Assembly: GCA_031415655.1 (NCBI GenBank)
Contig: JANOSD010000149.1
Coordinates: 1 to 64,000 of the forward strand
Reading direction: 5' to 3'
Origin: JAKOVR01 sp031415655
Lineage (GTDB): Bacteria; Actinomycetota; Acidimicrobiia; Acidimicrobiales; Acidimicrobilacustridaceae
Length of the DNA: 64,000 bases
The translations under genes were made by a program, and so were the position numbers. The notes beneath the pieces are model-generated. The model was not told where the DNA came from, searched no databases, and was given only the letters and a program-made list of their open reading frames with translations. Shown piece by piece: positions 54,050 through 61,321 of this stretch; position 1 is the first letter of the stretch, and every line of letters starts with the position of its first letter.

Positions 54050-54078
54050 TTCATCGAACGAACGAGGGCTGGTACATT
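54050..54078 (+). promoter_or_regulatory. Candidate promoter of the tRNA/endonuclease unit
   Basis: TTCATC (54050-54055), a 17-base spacer and TACATT (54073-54078). Initiation would fall near 54085, about seven bases before the first tRNA nucleotide. Match is moderate at the -35 element. Confidence 0.45.
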
Positions 54079-54091
54079 GCCCACTCCGCAC

Positions 54092-54164
54092 GGGGCTATG
54101 GCTCAGTTGGTAGAGCGTCTCCATGGCTTGGAGATGGTCGCCGGTTCTATTCCGGCTACCCCCA
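54092..54164 (+). tRNA. tRNA-Ala (anticodon GGC), non-canonical
   Basis: Cloverleaf of 73 nt: acceptor GGGCTA-type strand (54092-54098) with TACCCCC (54157-54163), D-arm GCTC/GAGC, anticodon stem TCTCC/GGAGA with loop ATGGCTT (GGC at 54125-54127), variable loop of five, T-stem GCCGG/CCGGC. Deviations: base pair 5-68 is C-C, position 37 is T instead of a purine, and the T-loop is TTCTATT so position 57 is T instead of a purine. No CCA follows. It may be a functional variant or a decaying tRNA. The endonuclease frame is open across it. Confidence 0.75.
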
Positions 54165-54670
54165 CCCCCCGGCAGAAACAACCACGGGCCGAGGCGAAGG
54201 CCTCGGCCGGCTTCGTATTCGGGGGGCTCGTGGCGGGCGAAGGCAGCTTCATCGTGACCAGGAAGTCCACCCCGTACGCCGACGGTGTCGTCCGACCAAG
54301 GTTCGTCTTCTGCATCACGATGGCTGATCGAGACGAACTGTCGATTCGTGCGCTGCACAACTACTTGGGCTCCGGATCCATCGGTTTCGCGGCTCCGCGG
54401 AAGCCGGGGTATGAGCGCACAGTGTCCCTCACCATCAATTCCTTGCGCCAGCACCATGCCGTCACCATTCCGTTCGCCGACTCGTTTCTGCTCCCGTCTT
54501 CCAAAAGGCGCCAATACGAACAGTGGAAGAGCGCACTGCTGGCCCACGAGGCGGCCTACCCCAACCGTTGGGGAAAGGGTCCGTCGCCCTGCTCAGTCGA
54601 AGGCTGCGACCGACCGGTGCGGGGACGCGGCCTATGTCGGTCGCACTACTACGCCGCAACGGGGTACTGA
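54134..54670 (+). CDS. LAGLIDADG homing endonuclease, first copy
   Basis: Single-motif LAGLIDADG protein that should act as a homodimer. The motif AGFVFGGLVAGEGSF (catalytic acid in GEG retained) is encoded from 54206. A saddle-like strand pattern follows (FVFCITMADRDELSIRALHNYLGSGSI in two parts), then LLPSSKRRQYEQWKSALL, and a C-terminal C-x4-C-x9-C-x2-H finger (CSVEGCDRPVRGRGLCRSHYY). No ATG, GTG or TTG in frame exists between the tRNA end and the motif: the nearest starts (54098, 54134) lie inside the tRNA. So it is translated from within the tRNA sequence, uses a rare start, or is not expressed. Coordinates use the ATG at 54134. Confidence 0.75.
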   Translation: MVAGSIPATPTPRQKQPRAEAKASAGFVFGGLVAGEGSFIVTRKSTPYADGVVRPRFVFCITMADRDELSIRALHNYLGSGSIGFAAPRKPGYERTVSLTINSLRQHHAVTIPFADSFLLPSSKRRQYEQWKSALLAHEAAYPNRWGKGPSPCSVEGCDRPVRGRGLCRSHYYAATGY

Positions 54671-54672
54671 CG

Positions 54673-55134
54673 GTGACCATCGTGCCGATTGGTGCCTGTG
54701 CCGAGGCTGCCTTCATCGCTGGCTTTGTTGTCGCCGAAGGATCGTTCGTAACCTCCAGCACACCGAGCAAGACACGGTTTTTCTTCGCCGTCAGCCTGGG
54801 AGCCACGGATGCACCGTTGTGCGACGACCTCCAGCAATTTTTCGGGTGCGGCACGATTCACTCCTCCCCCCGACGGCAACCGCACTACGACGATGAAGTG
54901 CGGTTCCAGATCGCCGACCGATCAGACCTCCTGAACCGCCTGATCCCGTTCATGGACGAACACCTCCCGCCGTCGTACAAACGTCTCCAGTACGAGGCGT
55001 GGCGAGAGAAGCTGCTGCACTATCGGGAGTTCGAGGCCCGCCGACCGCGTTCCTGCGAAGTCGACGGATGCGACCGCACCCGGCGCGCCAAAGGCCTCTG
55101 CCGGGACCACTACTACGCCCAGTTCGGCCGCTGA
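54673..55134 (+). CDS. LAGLIDADG homing endonuclease, second copy
   Basis: 153 residues from GTG 54673, two bases after the stop of the first copy. Motif AAFIAGFVVAEGSF keeps the catalytic glutamate; LLNRLIPFMDEHLPPSYKRLQYEAWREKLL in two parts aligns with the first copy; the C-terminal CEVDGCDRTRRAKGLCRDHYYAQFG repeats the C-x4-C-x9-C-x2-H finger. The two proteins are clear paralogues and may form homo- or heterodimers. Likely co-expressed with the first copy. A mobile, self-spreading origin is inferred from the family. Confidence 0.85.
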   Translation: MTIVPIGACAEAAFIAGFVVAEGSFVTSSTPSKTRFFFAVSLGATDAPLCDDLQQFFGCGTIHSSPRRQPHYDDEVRFQIADRSDLLNRLIPFMDEHLPPSYKRLQYEAWREKLLHYREFEARRPRSCEVDGCDRTRRAKGLCRDHYYAQFGR

Positions 55135-55256
55135 TCGAGCCACCGCCCCCGCTTTGTCCTCGTCGGCGACGGCGTCAGCTGATTCGCGCCACCACGTTTA
55201 TCGTTGCGATGTCTTGCGACGGACTTCGCCCGCGGAGCCCAAGTATCCTGAGCGGT

Positions 55257-55886
55257 ATGGGGGTGCAGATGATGCGAGCTTGGCGGGTCGGACTCATGAG
55301 TGCCGTCATCACTACCGCCGCGTTCGCCGGCAGCTCCCCCGCTCTCGCCTGCTCGTTGATGATGCTGCCGGGGGTCAGCGTCGACCTACACGCCACCGTC
55401 GAAACCCACGACGAGTCGAGCGTGACGGTCCGCGTCGACTCAATCGGCAACGTCGAGCGGACCGAAGGTGGCACCGCGGTAAGCCCGCCGGTTGCGGGCG
55501 ATCGCATCAACGTCCAGTTCCCCAAGGGCGAGGCCGAACTCCTCATGGACGGTCACCCGTATCTTCTGCGCACCTTTCGGAGTAGCGGAGGCGCAAGCCG
55601 GGGGTCCAGCACGAAGGACCGCCTTGCATCAGCCGGCAACAACTGCCCGGGTGAAGTGCCCGCCGGTGTGAGAAACCTCGACGGAACCGGCGTCGAACCA
55701 GCCTACGAACGGGCCGAACGCCAGCTGATCATCGACGCCGCCGCGATACCGACGGGCGAAGCACATCCCCAGATCTACGCCATCGGCACAACCATCGCGG
55801 TGACCATCGTGGGATTCACCATCGTGAACATTCTGATCGTGCGACGACGAAGGAAGCGGCAGCGCGCCTCGCCATTCACCGGGTAG
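55257..55886 (+). CDS. Secreted protein with C-terminal membrane anchor, unknown function
   Basis: 209 residues from ATG 55257 (ATG 55269 is another choice). Signal peptide MMRAWRVGLMSAVITTAAFA ending SSPALACS, an extracellular domain of about 120 residues with strand-like VSVDLHATVETHDESSVTVRVD, two cysteines, then a membrane helix (about 176-200) and a basic tail RRRRKR: an envelope-anchored protein of sortase-substrate-like layout, though no LPxTG is seen. No family recognised. 123 bp upstream contain a possible -10 TATCCT. Confidence 0.6.
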   Translation: MGVQMMRAWRVGLMSAVITTAAFAGSSPALACSLMMLPGVSVDLHATVETHDESSVTVRVDSIGNVERTEGGTAVSPPVAGDRINVQFPKGEAELLMDGHPYLLRTFRSSGGASRGSSTKDRLASAGNNCPGEVPAGVRNLDGTGVEPAYERAERQLIIDAAAIPTGEAHPQIYAIGTTIAVTIVGFTIVNILIVRRRRKRQRASPFTG

Positions 55887-55908
55887 CCCGAGTCGCGGTA
55901 AACACGCG

Positions 55909-55939
55909 AAAAGGCCCGGGGAATGTCCATCCCCGGGCC
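55909..55939 (-). terminator. Rho-independent terminator of a minus-strand RNA
   Basis: On the minus strand GGCCCGGGGA (from 55939) pairs perfectly with TCCCCGGGCC (ending 55913) across a 7-base loop, followed by TTTT (55912-55909). Only the minus orientation has the U-run, so it terminates RNA coming from the tRNA-like region at 56000-56300 rather than the upstream plus-strand gene. Confidence 0.8.
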
Positions 55940-55986
55940 TCGAGTTGTCGCTCGTTCCGCACGCCGGCACAGTTCATGCCTGGTTC

Positions 55987-56082
55987 AGTTGTCAGTCGTC
56001 GCGCTCTACGTTTGAACCACCGGCCCACGTGGAGGGCCGGGCGGGTCTTGAACCCGCACCTCGACGAGTCGACCGGACAACT
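55987..56082 (-). ncRNA. Candidate circularly permuted tRNA-like RNA
   Basis: Read on the minus strand, the 3' half comes first: CGTCG (56066-56062), AGGT variable loop, T-arm GCGGG-TTCAAGA-CCCGC (56057-56041), acceptor strand CCGGCCC (56040-56034), T, CCA, then only CGT, and then the 5' half: GGGCCGG (56026-56020), TG, D-arm GTTC-AAACGTA-GAGC, G, CGACG (56001-55997). Pairing is complete: acceptor 7/7, D-stem 4/4 with one G-U, 27-31 with 39-43 5/5, T-stem 5/5. The loop of the anticodon is therefore split between both ends; a further 7-bp helix (AGTTGTC 56082-56076 with GACAACT 55993-55987) closes the ends. A 9-bp alternative pairing exists with 55949-55941. Anticodon cannot be assigned. A competing simple hairpin at 56066-56085 is possible. 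Confidence 0.5.
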
Positions 56083-56182
56083 CGATCCGGCGATGAGCGG
56101 GAATGTTCAGCCTGGAGTGGAAGTCTTCGTAGGAAACGCACGAGAGCTGCCTCTTCTGTTTGGCCCACTTCTGGGTCAGAGG

Positions 56183-56219
56183 TCCCGCCGGGAATGACGG
56201 GAGCAGGATTCGAACCTGC
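56183..56219 (-). ncRNA. Second T-arm plus acceptor-like minihelix
   Basis: Minus strand: GCAGG-TTCGAAT-CCTGC (56219-56203) is a perfect T-arm with consensus loop, followed by TCCCGTC, a 6-base loop, and GGCGGGA (56189-56183), which pair 7/7 with one G-U. Spacing is the same kind of closed 12-bp acceptor/T-stem unit as the permuted element 130 bp downstream. Normal-order 5' half is not found upstream. D-arm and anticodon pairing cannot be completed, so it may be a remnant. No coding gene is evident in 55887-56413. Confidence 0.4.
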
Positions 56220-56413
56220 ACGTGGACCCCCGCACTTGACCCGGAGGCCTGTAACGGTGACGTTCAATCTGAGCTTGGTACTCCGGCGCTGACCCTACCG
56301 ATCGCCGCGGTGAAACGAAAGTGGTTTCTCGGACGGACGGCCCGTGGACAAACAGCCCCCTCAGACAACCAGCCCGCTCAGGCCGCGCCGTCGGCTCGGA
56401 CCGCGCCGACCGC

Positions 56414-57151
56414 TCAGTCGGCGAACAAAAAGTCGAACACCTGCTTGTGGACTTCGCGTTTGTCGACCTCGCGGCCGTTCGCTTCTTCACGAGCGAACTT
56501 CACCGATCGTTGGAGCTTCTCCACCCGTTCGAGCAACTCGTTGGCGCGTTGTGCGGTGACGGCGCCCGAAAACTTCACGGTGCGCCAGTGCCCAACCACG
56601 ATGTCTTCGTAGTACACCTCCACCTGGGCGGGGTGCTCTTTGGTGGCCTCGGCCTTCACGTGGTTGCGCGGCACCTTCTTGGTCTTCGTGGTCTGCACCT
56701 GATCGGTAGCGAAGCAGTCCGACGCCTGATCGAACGTCCAGCTTTCCGACGGATCGAGCACCGGCAGCTTCTTCACGAACGTGTGCAAGTCGACGAGTTG
56801 TTTCTCCAGGAAGAGCAGGTACGTGACCGGGGCGGCGGCGACGATCACCTCGCCGTCGACCTCCACATCCGCGGTGGCCTCAGCGTTGGCCCAATCCTTG
56901 GTGGCCGTGACATCGAAGAGTTCGACCAGGGCGGCGGCCACGTCGCGAGCGAGCTCCTCGGCCTTCACCTGCACTTTGGTTGATTCGGGCGGGTACTGCT
57001 CGCCGTCCTCGTCGGCCGGCTGGTAGGTGCGGCTGATGCCCGCCAACACGGCCGGCTTTTGCAGCACCTGGTGCGCGTCGGTGATCGCTGCGAACGATTT
57101 GGTCTTGGCGCCCTTCTCTACGGCGATGATCTGGTTGAGCTTGGTGGCCAC
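56414..57151 (-). CDS. Conserved-looking cytoplasmic protein, family not identified
   Basis: 245 residues from GTG 57151, preceded by GAAAGGGG. Starts VATKLNQIIAVEKGAKTKSF. The sequence is soluble, rich in Lys, Glu and Val, with a helical C-terminus (QRANELLERVEKLQRSVKFAREEA in two parts). It resembles uncharacterised proteins found in actinobacteria and their phages, but I cannot name the family with confidence. The frame extends upstream into the acyl-CoA dehydrogenase without similarity. Confidence 0.65.
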   Translation of the reverse strand: MATKLNQIIAVEKGAKTKSFAAITDAHQVLQKPAVLAGISRTYQPADEDGEQYPPESTKVQVKAEELARDVAAALVELFDVTATKDWANAEATADVEVDGEVIVAAAPVTYLLFLEKQLVDLHTFVKKLPVLDPSESWTFDQASDCFATDQVQTTKTKKVPRNHVKAEATKEHPAQVEVYYEDIVVGHWRTVKFSGAVTAQRANELLERVEKLQRSVKFAREEANGREVDKREVHKQVFDFLFAD

Positions 57152-57266
57152 CCTCGGCCCCTTTCCTTCGTTGAGGGCCGAGCCTACGCAGATCACCCGA
57201 GCCGACGCCGGTGAGTTTCCCGACGGCCACCGGTCCCCGACAGAAACCAGCCGGCGCGGCGAAGGC

Positions 57267-58496
57267 TCAGATGGGAAGGTTGCCGGTGGCCACCTTGGTA
57301 GACCCGTGGTCGCGGTACGCAGCGATCGTGCGTTGGGCGATGCGCATCTGATGAATCTCGTCGGCCCCGTCGGCGAATCGAGCCCAGCGAGCGTGCTGGT
57401 ACATGTGAGCCAACGGCGTGTCGGTGGAGTATCCGAGGGCACCGTGCACCTGGATGGAACGATCGATAATCCGGCCGAGGGCGTTAGCCACAAAGTGTTT
57501 CGCCATCGACACCTCACTGGTGAAGTCGAGCTTGTTGTCGATCTTGTAGGCGGCGTGAAGCACCATGAGCTTGGCCTGGTACAGCTCCATAGACGAGTCG
57601 GCGATCATCCACTGCACGCCCTGTTTCTCGGCCAGCACAGAACCGTGAGAAAACCGGTTGAGGGAACGGTCCACCATCATGTCGAGTGCGGTCTCCGCCT
57701 GAGAGATCCAACGCATGCAATGGGCCAGACGGGCCGGGCCGAGGCGGTACTGACCGAGCCGATGCCCCGAACCCCGTACCCCGAGCATGTTGCCGGCCGG
57801 GATTCGTAGGTCTTCGATCCTGATCTCGGAATGACCAGAGCTGCCGTGCATGGTCTCCACCTCACGCACCCGCTCCCAACCTTCGGAAGGGATATCGACA
57901 ATGAACCCGGTGTTGGCCGCTTGGGGAAGATCGGGGTTGTCTTCGGTGCGGGCGATGAGGATGGCGAAGCTGGCGCGCCGGGCATTCGAGATGAACCACT
58001 TGTGCCCGTTGGCCACCCACTCGTCGCCGTCGAGCACTGCGGTGGTGCGGATCAGTGTGGGGTCGGAACCGGCCACCTCCGGCTCCGTCATGGCGAAGCA
58101 GCTCATATGGAAGCCGTCGCAGAGTTGGCGGAGGTACTTGTCCTTCTGCTCGTCGGTGCCCCAATGGAGCAGCGTGTGCATGTTGCCTTCGTCGGGCGCC
58201 TGGCAGTTCATCACCCACGAGCCGTAATAGGTTTTGGCTCCTTCGGCCTGCACCATGGCCAGCTCCACGTGGCTGAGTCCCATGCCTCCCCACTCCGCCG
58301 GCATGTGCGGCAACCAAAGGCCAGCGGACTTCGCCTCATCGCGCATGTCGAAAAGGATCTTGATGTAGTCGTCGCGTTCGATGTCGTCGGGATCGCCAAG
58401 CTTCTCCTCACCCGGCTTCACCACCTTGTCTATGAAGTCCTTGACGCGCAGGCGTATGGCCTCTACCTCGGGGGTGAGCGTGAAATCGATCGCCAT
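57267..58496 (-). CDS. Acyl-CoA dehydrogenase family protein
   Basis: 409-residue flavoprotein that oxidises an acyl-CoA to the trans-2-enoyl form. Recognisable: MSCFAMTEPEVAGSDP (FAD/substrate-binding loop), ANGHKWFISNARRASFAI, FDDVRIP-equivalent IRIEDLRIPAGNMLG, and QVHGALGYSTDTPLAHMYQHAR. Layout resembles the phthiocerol/long-chain or ACAD10/11-like actinobacterial group; chain length unknown. Divergent from the TetR gene at 58580, probably its regulator. Confidence 0.88.
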   Translation of the reverse strand: MAIDFTLTPEVEAIRLRVKDFIDKVVKPGEEKLGDPDDIERDDYIKILFDMRDEAKSAGLWLPHMPAEWGGMGLSHVELAMVQAEGAKTYYGSWVMNCQAPDEGNMHTLLHWGTDEQKDKYLRQLCDGFHMSCFAMTEPEVAGSDPTLIRTTAVLDGDEWVANGHKWFISNARRASFAILIARTEDNPDLPQAANTGFIVDIPSEGWERVREVETMHGSSGHSEIRIEDLRIPAGNMLGVRGSGHRLGQYRLGPARLAHCMRWISQAETALDMMVDRSLNRFSHGSVLAEKQGVQWMIADSSMELYQAKLMVLHAAYKIDNKLDFTSEVSMAKHFVANALGRIIDRSIQVHGALGYSTDTPLAHMYQHARWARFADGADEIHQMRIAQRTIAAYRDHGSTKVATGNLPI

Positions 58497-58530
58497 AACG
58501 GTTCCTTCCGTGGTGGACTACAGGACACCA

Positions 58531-58553
58531 GAGTAACGCATCTGATTTAACTC
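58531..58553. promoter_or_regulatory. Imperfect dyad in the dehydrogenase/tetR intergenic region
   Basis: GAGTAAC (58531-58537) and TTAACTC (58547-58553) form an imperfect inverted repeat in the 83 bp between the divergent start codons, an expected place for a TetR operator. Only the GAGT/ACTC outer four bases match exactly, so support is weak. Confidence 0.3.
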
Positions 58554-58579
58554 TTCAACCGGGTGTATCATTCGTAGGT

Positions 58580-59254
58580 ATGTCACCCGCTCTCACTGTC
58601 CCGGCGGCCGACCTCACCCGATCGAGGATCCTCGACGCCGCCGAGGAACTCTTCGCCTCCCATGGCATCGAGCGCGCTTCACTCCGAGAGATCACCCGCC
58701 ACGCGGGACAGGCCAATACCAACGCCGCGCAATACCACTTCGGAACGCGAGCCGCTCTGGTCAACGCCGTACTTGCGCGTCACCGCCCCATGATCGACGC
58801 CAGCCGCAACGCGCTGCTTGATCGGTACGAGTCTCAGGGGGTCGACGACCTGCACGAGCTCGCCTCAGCCTTCGTCGTCCCACTCGCCGCGAAGCTCACC
58901 GATCCGAGCGGCCGGGCCTACCTACAGATCATGGGCGAAGTGCTCAACCGACCCGATCCCGTACTCGACCTAGGCGCCGGCGACACCGACACCAACCCTC
59001 CCGACAGCCTGCACCGCTGGCGAGTTCTGGTCGCGCCGCTCCTTTCCCACGAGGCCACGGATGTGTTCCACGTCCGTTTCTCGGTGATGCGGTTCGCCCA
59101 CGGCGAGTTCGGTCGGCGCGCCGCAGCATCACACCGCCGAGACGACAAGCTGTTTGCCAGTCGCGTCACCGACCTCGTGGCGGCAATTCTTGCCGCCCCC
59201 CTTTCCGACACCACTAATCGTCTGCTCGTCGAACGCCCCCGCCGCCGACGCTGA
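58580..59254 (+). CDS. TetR-family transcription regulator
   Basis: 224 residues. DNA-binding domain RILDAAEELFASHGIERASLREITRHAGQANTNAAQYHFGTRAALVNAV in consecutive parts is a normal TetR helix-turn-helix. The C-terminal ligand domain is not assigned but resembles FadR/acyl-CoA sensing regulators by context. Divergent from the acyl-CoA dehydrogenase, which it probably represses. Confidence 0.87.
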   Translation: MSPALTVPAADLTRSRILDAAEELFASHGIERASLREITRHAGQANTNAAQYHFGTRAALVNAVLARHRPMIDASRNALLDRYESQGVDDLHELASAFVVPLAAKLTDPSGRAYLQIMGEVLNRPDPVLDLGAGDTDTNPPDSLHRWRVLVAPLLSHEATDVFHVRFSVMRFAHGEFGRRAAASHRRDDKLFASRVTDLVAAILAAPLSDTTNRLLVERPRRRR

Positions 59255-59300
59255 CGCTGCGGCCAACGCTGACCCTGAGTTGGGAGCGACCGCCCGACGG

Positions 59301-59867
59301 CTACTCGTCGCTGCCGGAGGCGTCGGGATCTTCAGCCTCCGCTGCAGGCACTTCGGCCTGCCAATCCACCACGGGCACGTCCTTGTAGAGCCGCTCGAGC
59401 TCATAGAAGGCGCGGGTCTCGTCGTGGAAGGCGTGCACCACGAAATCGCCGTAGTCGGCCACGACCCAGTCGAGGGACTCGAGGCCCTCCATACGCAGGG
59501 GTTTCGGACCGCCCATGGCGTCGATCTCGTGTTCAATGTTGTCAACAATCGACTTCACCTGGCGGCCGTTGCGCCCACTGGTCACCACAAACCACGTGGT
59601 GATCGACAACACCTCGCCCACGTCGAACACCAACGTGGTGGCATCGGTCTTCGCGTCAGCGGCCACGCAGGCGGCGATCATCCACGACCGCACCTCCTCG
59701 GCCGAGGCGGTGCGGCGCACGGGTTTGGTGCGACCACCGGTACCTCGCCGAATGATCTCCATGCGGCGAGGGTCGGCGTTGGGAGTAGTGGCGGGAGTAG
59801 TGATGACCTCCGCGTTTGTGTCGGCGGCTGCGTCGGTGTTGGCGGCGTCAGCCACTGGGTCCTCCAA
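59301..59867 (-). CDS. rsfS: Ribosomal silencing factor RsfS
   Basis: 188 residues: an acidic, Ala/Asp/Thr-rich N-terminus (1-55) then the RsfS fold: TTWFVVTSGRNGRQVKSIVDNIEHEI, GLESLDWVVADYGDFVVHAFHDETRAFYELERL in two parts. It binds L14 and blocks subunit joining when nutrients are short. Its start lies inside the upstream gene (20-bp overlap), and it follows nadD and the LytR_C-domain gene on the same strand, the usual nadD-rsfS neighbourhood. Confidence 0.92.
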   Translation of the reverse strand: MEDPVADAANTDAAADTNAEVITTPATTPNADPRRMEIIRRGTGGRTKPVRRTASAEEVRSWMIAACVAADAKTDATTLVFDVGEVLSITTWFVVTSGRNGRQVKSIVDNIEHEIDAMGGPKPLRMEGLESLDWVVADYGDFVVHAFHDETRAFYELERLYKDVPVVDWQAEVPAAEAEDPDASGSDE

Positions 59868-61308
59868 GGATGGTGGTGCCTACCACTTCAGGTGGGCTGG
59901 TAATGACGGTAGAACCGGCATCTTGCATGAGCTGCTCGGCGTCGGCGCCAAGAATGATGGTGAGATCGACGCCTTGCCCGGCGGCGTCGGATTTTTGCAC
60001 GCGACCCACCCCGAGGGTAGCGGCGATCTTGTCTACCTTCTCACGCCGGGCGTCGTCGTGGAAGATGAGTTCCGTGGTGGCGATATCAAACGTTTTGGCG
60101 TTGCCGATGGCGGTGATCTCGCAGCCGGCCTGCACGAGCGTGGGCGCCAACGACTTGCCCTGAGAGAAGCGCCCGGTGCCGTCGAGCACTCGAACCCGGA
60201 GCCGAAATCCCGGCGCGGGGCTCACCGGGAACGGCACCATGCGGGAGACAATCGGTCCGAGCCCCACCTCGCTGATCGTGAAAAGCGATCCCGATGCTTG
60301 GCCTTGTGGCTCTCCCGGCAGTGCAGCCACATCGGCTTCGAGGGCCGACATTCCCCGCACGAACTTGCCGATCCCGGAATTGGACTCACCCGGCAGAGCA
60401 TCGGCGGTGCCCGTGGTTTTCACCTTGGCCAGCCACGCATCCCAGAACAACCGGTTGCGGTTGAGGCGGTTCACGTCGCTTTCCCCTTGACCCACGGCGG
60501 ACAGGTACGAACTCACGTCGGCCGGCTTCAGCGCGAGCGGACCGGTTCGGAAAAGCACCTTGTCTTCGACACGTACTTCCTCGGGATTGGTGAGCTCAAC
60601 GGTGCCCACCGGCTGCACCAACTCGGCCCATTTCGTTGGATCGACCACCACGACATCCCCGATCCCCACCTGGAGCGACAATTCGGCGCTGAGCTTGATT
60701 CCGGGAAGCCCCTTTTCCTTGAACGCCACGTCGAATCGGATCGGGGGCATGCCCGGAATCGTGATTGCCGTACCCGGCGGCATCACGATCACACCCCCTA
60801 CCTTTTCGCCGGAGAGCGCCATGAGGGTCGAACCCGTGACTGCGCCGCTGGAGTCGGTCTGCACCACAAGCAGCGTTGGTGTGGGTTCGGTGAGCACTTC
60901 GTATCCAGGGGCGGTCGGGTCGCGGGGGCGGTCGACCAGTTGGCCACCACGGCTTTGCAACACGTCGTCCAACCCGACTCGCACCAGGGCGACGGCCACG
61001 AATGCGAGCGCCAGAACCAAGGCCGGAAATCCGAACCGCCAGAACGGCGAGGACTCGCTCCGGGCGCGTACCGTTGACCGGCGTGGCGAACCAGCGCCGC
61101 CGCTGGGTCGACTGGGACGGGCCGGACGAGCGGGCGGCGCCACGCGGGCAGCAGCATCGTCCGCCGGTCTGTTGATCGGCGCCACAAACTCGGCGTTGTC
61201 TTCCAAAAGGGCGAAAAGCCCGGCTTCGACCACGCGCTCATCGCCGGTATCAGCAGTGGCGGACGGGTTCCAACCGTCGTCGGGCGCGGCAGCGCGGCGC
61301 GACGTCAT
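59848..61308 (-). CDS. Membrane-anchored LCP/LytR_C-type envelope protein
   Basis: 486 residues. Disordered Pro/Arg-rich N-terminus, one membrane helix (about 92-112), then an extracellular region with LLVVQTDSSGAVTGSTLMALSG (LytR-CpsA-Psr-like start) and a C-terminal LytR_C domain (FRLRVRVLDGTGRFSQGKSLAPTLVQAGCEITAIGNA in two parts, ending ADAEQLMQDAG). The LCP part lacks the usual Asp/Arg active-site motifs, so it may be a degenerate LCP or a binding protein. Overlaps rsfS by 20 bp and lies 13 bp from nadD. Confidence 0.75.
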   Translation of the reverse strand: MTSRRAAAPDDGWNPSATADTGDERVVEAGLFALLEDNAEFVAPINRPADDAAARVAPPARPARPSRPSGGAGSPRRSTVRARSESSPFWRFGFPALVLALAFVAVALVRVGLDDVLQSRGGQLVDRPRDPTAPGYEVLTEPTPTLLVVQTDSSGAVTGSTLMALSGEKVGGVIVMPPGTAITIPGMPPIRFDVAFKEKGLPGIKLSAELSLQVGIGDVVVVDPTKWAELVQPVGTVELTNPEEVRVEDKVLFRTGPLALKPADVSSYLSAVGQGESDVNRLNRNRLFWDAWLAKVKTTGTADALPGESNSGIGKFVRGMSALEADVAALPGEPQGQASGSLFTISEVGLGPIVSRMVPFPVSPAPGFRLRVRVLDGTGRFSQGKSLAPTLVQAGCEITAIGNAKTFDIATTELIFHDDARREKVDKIAATLGVGRVQKSDAAGQGVDLTIILGADAEQLMQDAGSTVITSPPEVVGTTILGGPSG

Positions 61309-61321
61309 GGCGTGGGACTCC

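Noticed and set aside
53795..54050. T-box riboswitch before leuS
   Set aside because: A hairpin exists, but no T-box consensus (GGTGG..CCGCG type) is found on the leuS strand.
54029..54091. Earlier start of the first endonuclease at 54029
   Set aside because: It would place about 20 codons upstream of the tRNA and across the promoter-like sequence; the translated tRNA portion has the usual look of a spurious tRNA reading.
56196..56290. Ordinary tRNA in normal order ending at 56196
   Set aside because: The T-arm is perfect but no GACGGGA acceptor partner or D-arm exists at the required distance upstream on the minus strand, and the anticodon stem cannot be formed with a 7-base loop.
55905..56300. 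Two-piece (permuted) tmRNA
   Set aside because: The element would need a G3-U70 pair, a tag reading frame ending in Ala-Ala and a stop after the 5' half, and a degenerate D-arm. Pair 3-70 is G-C, no tag is found, and a D-stem is present.
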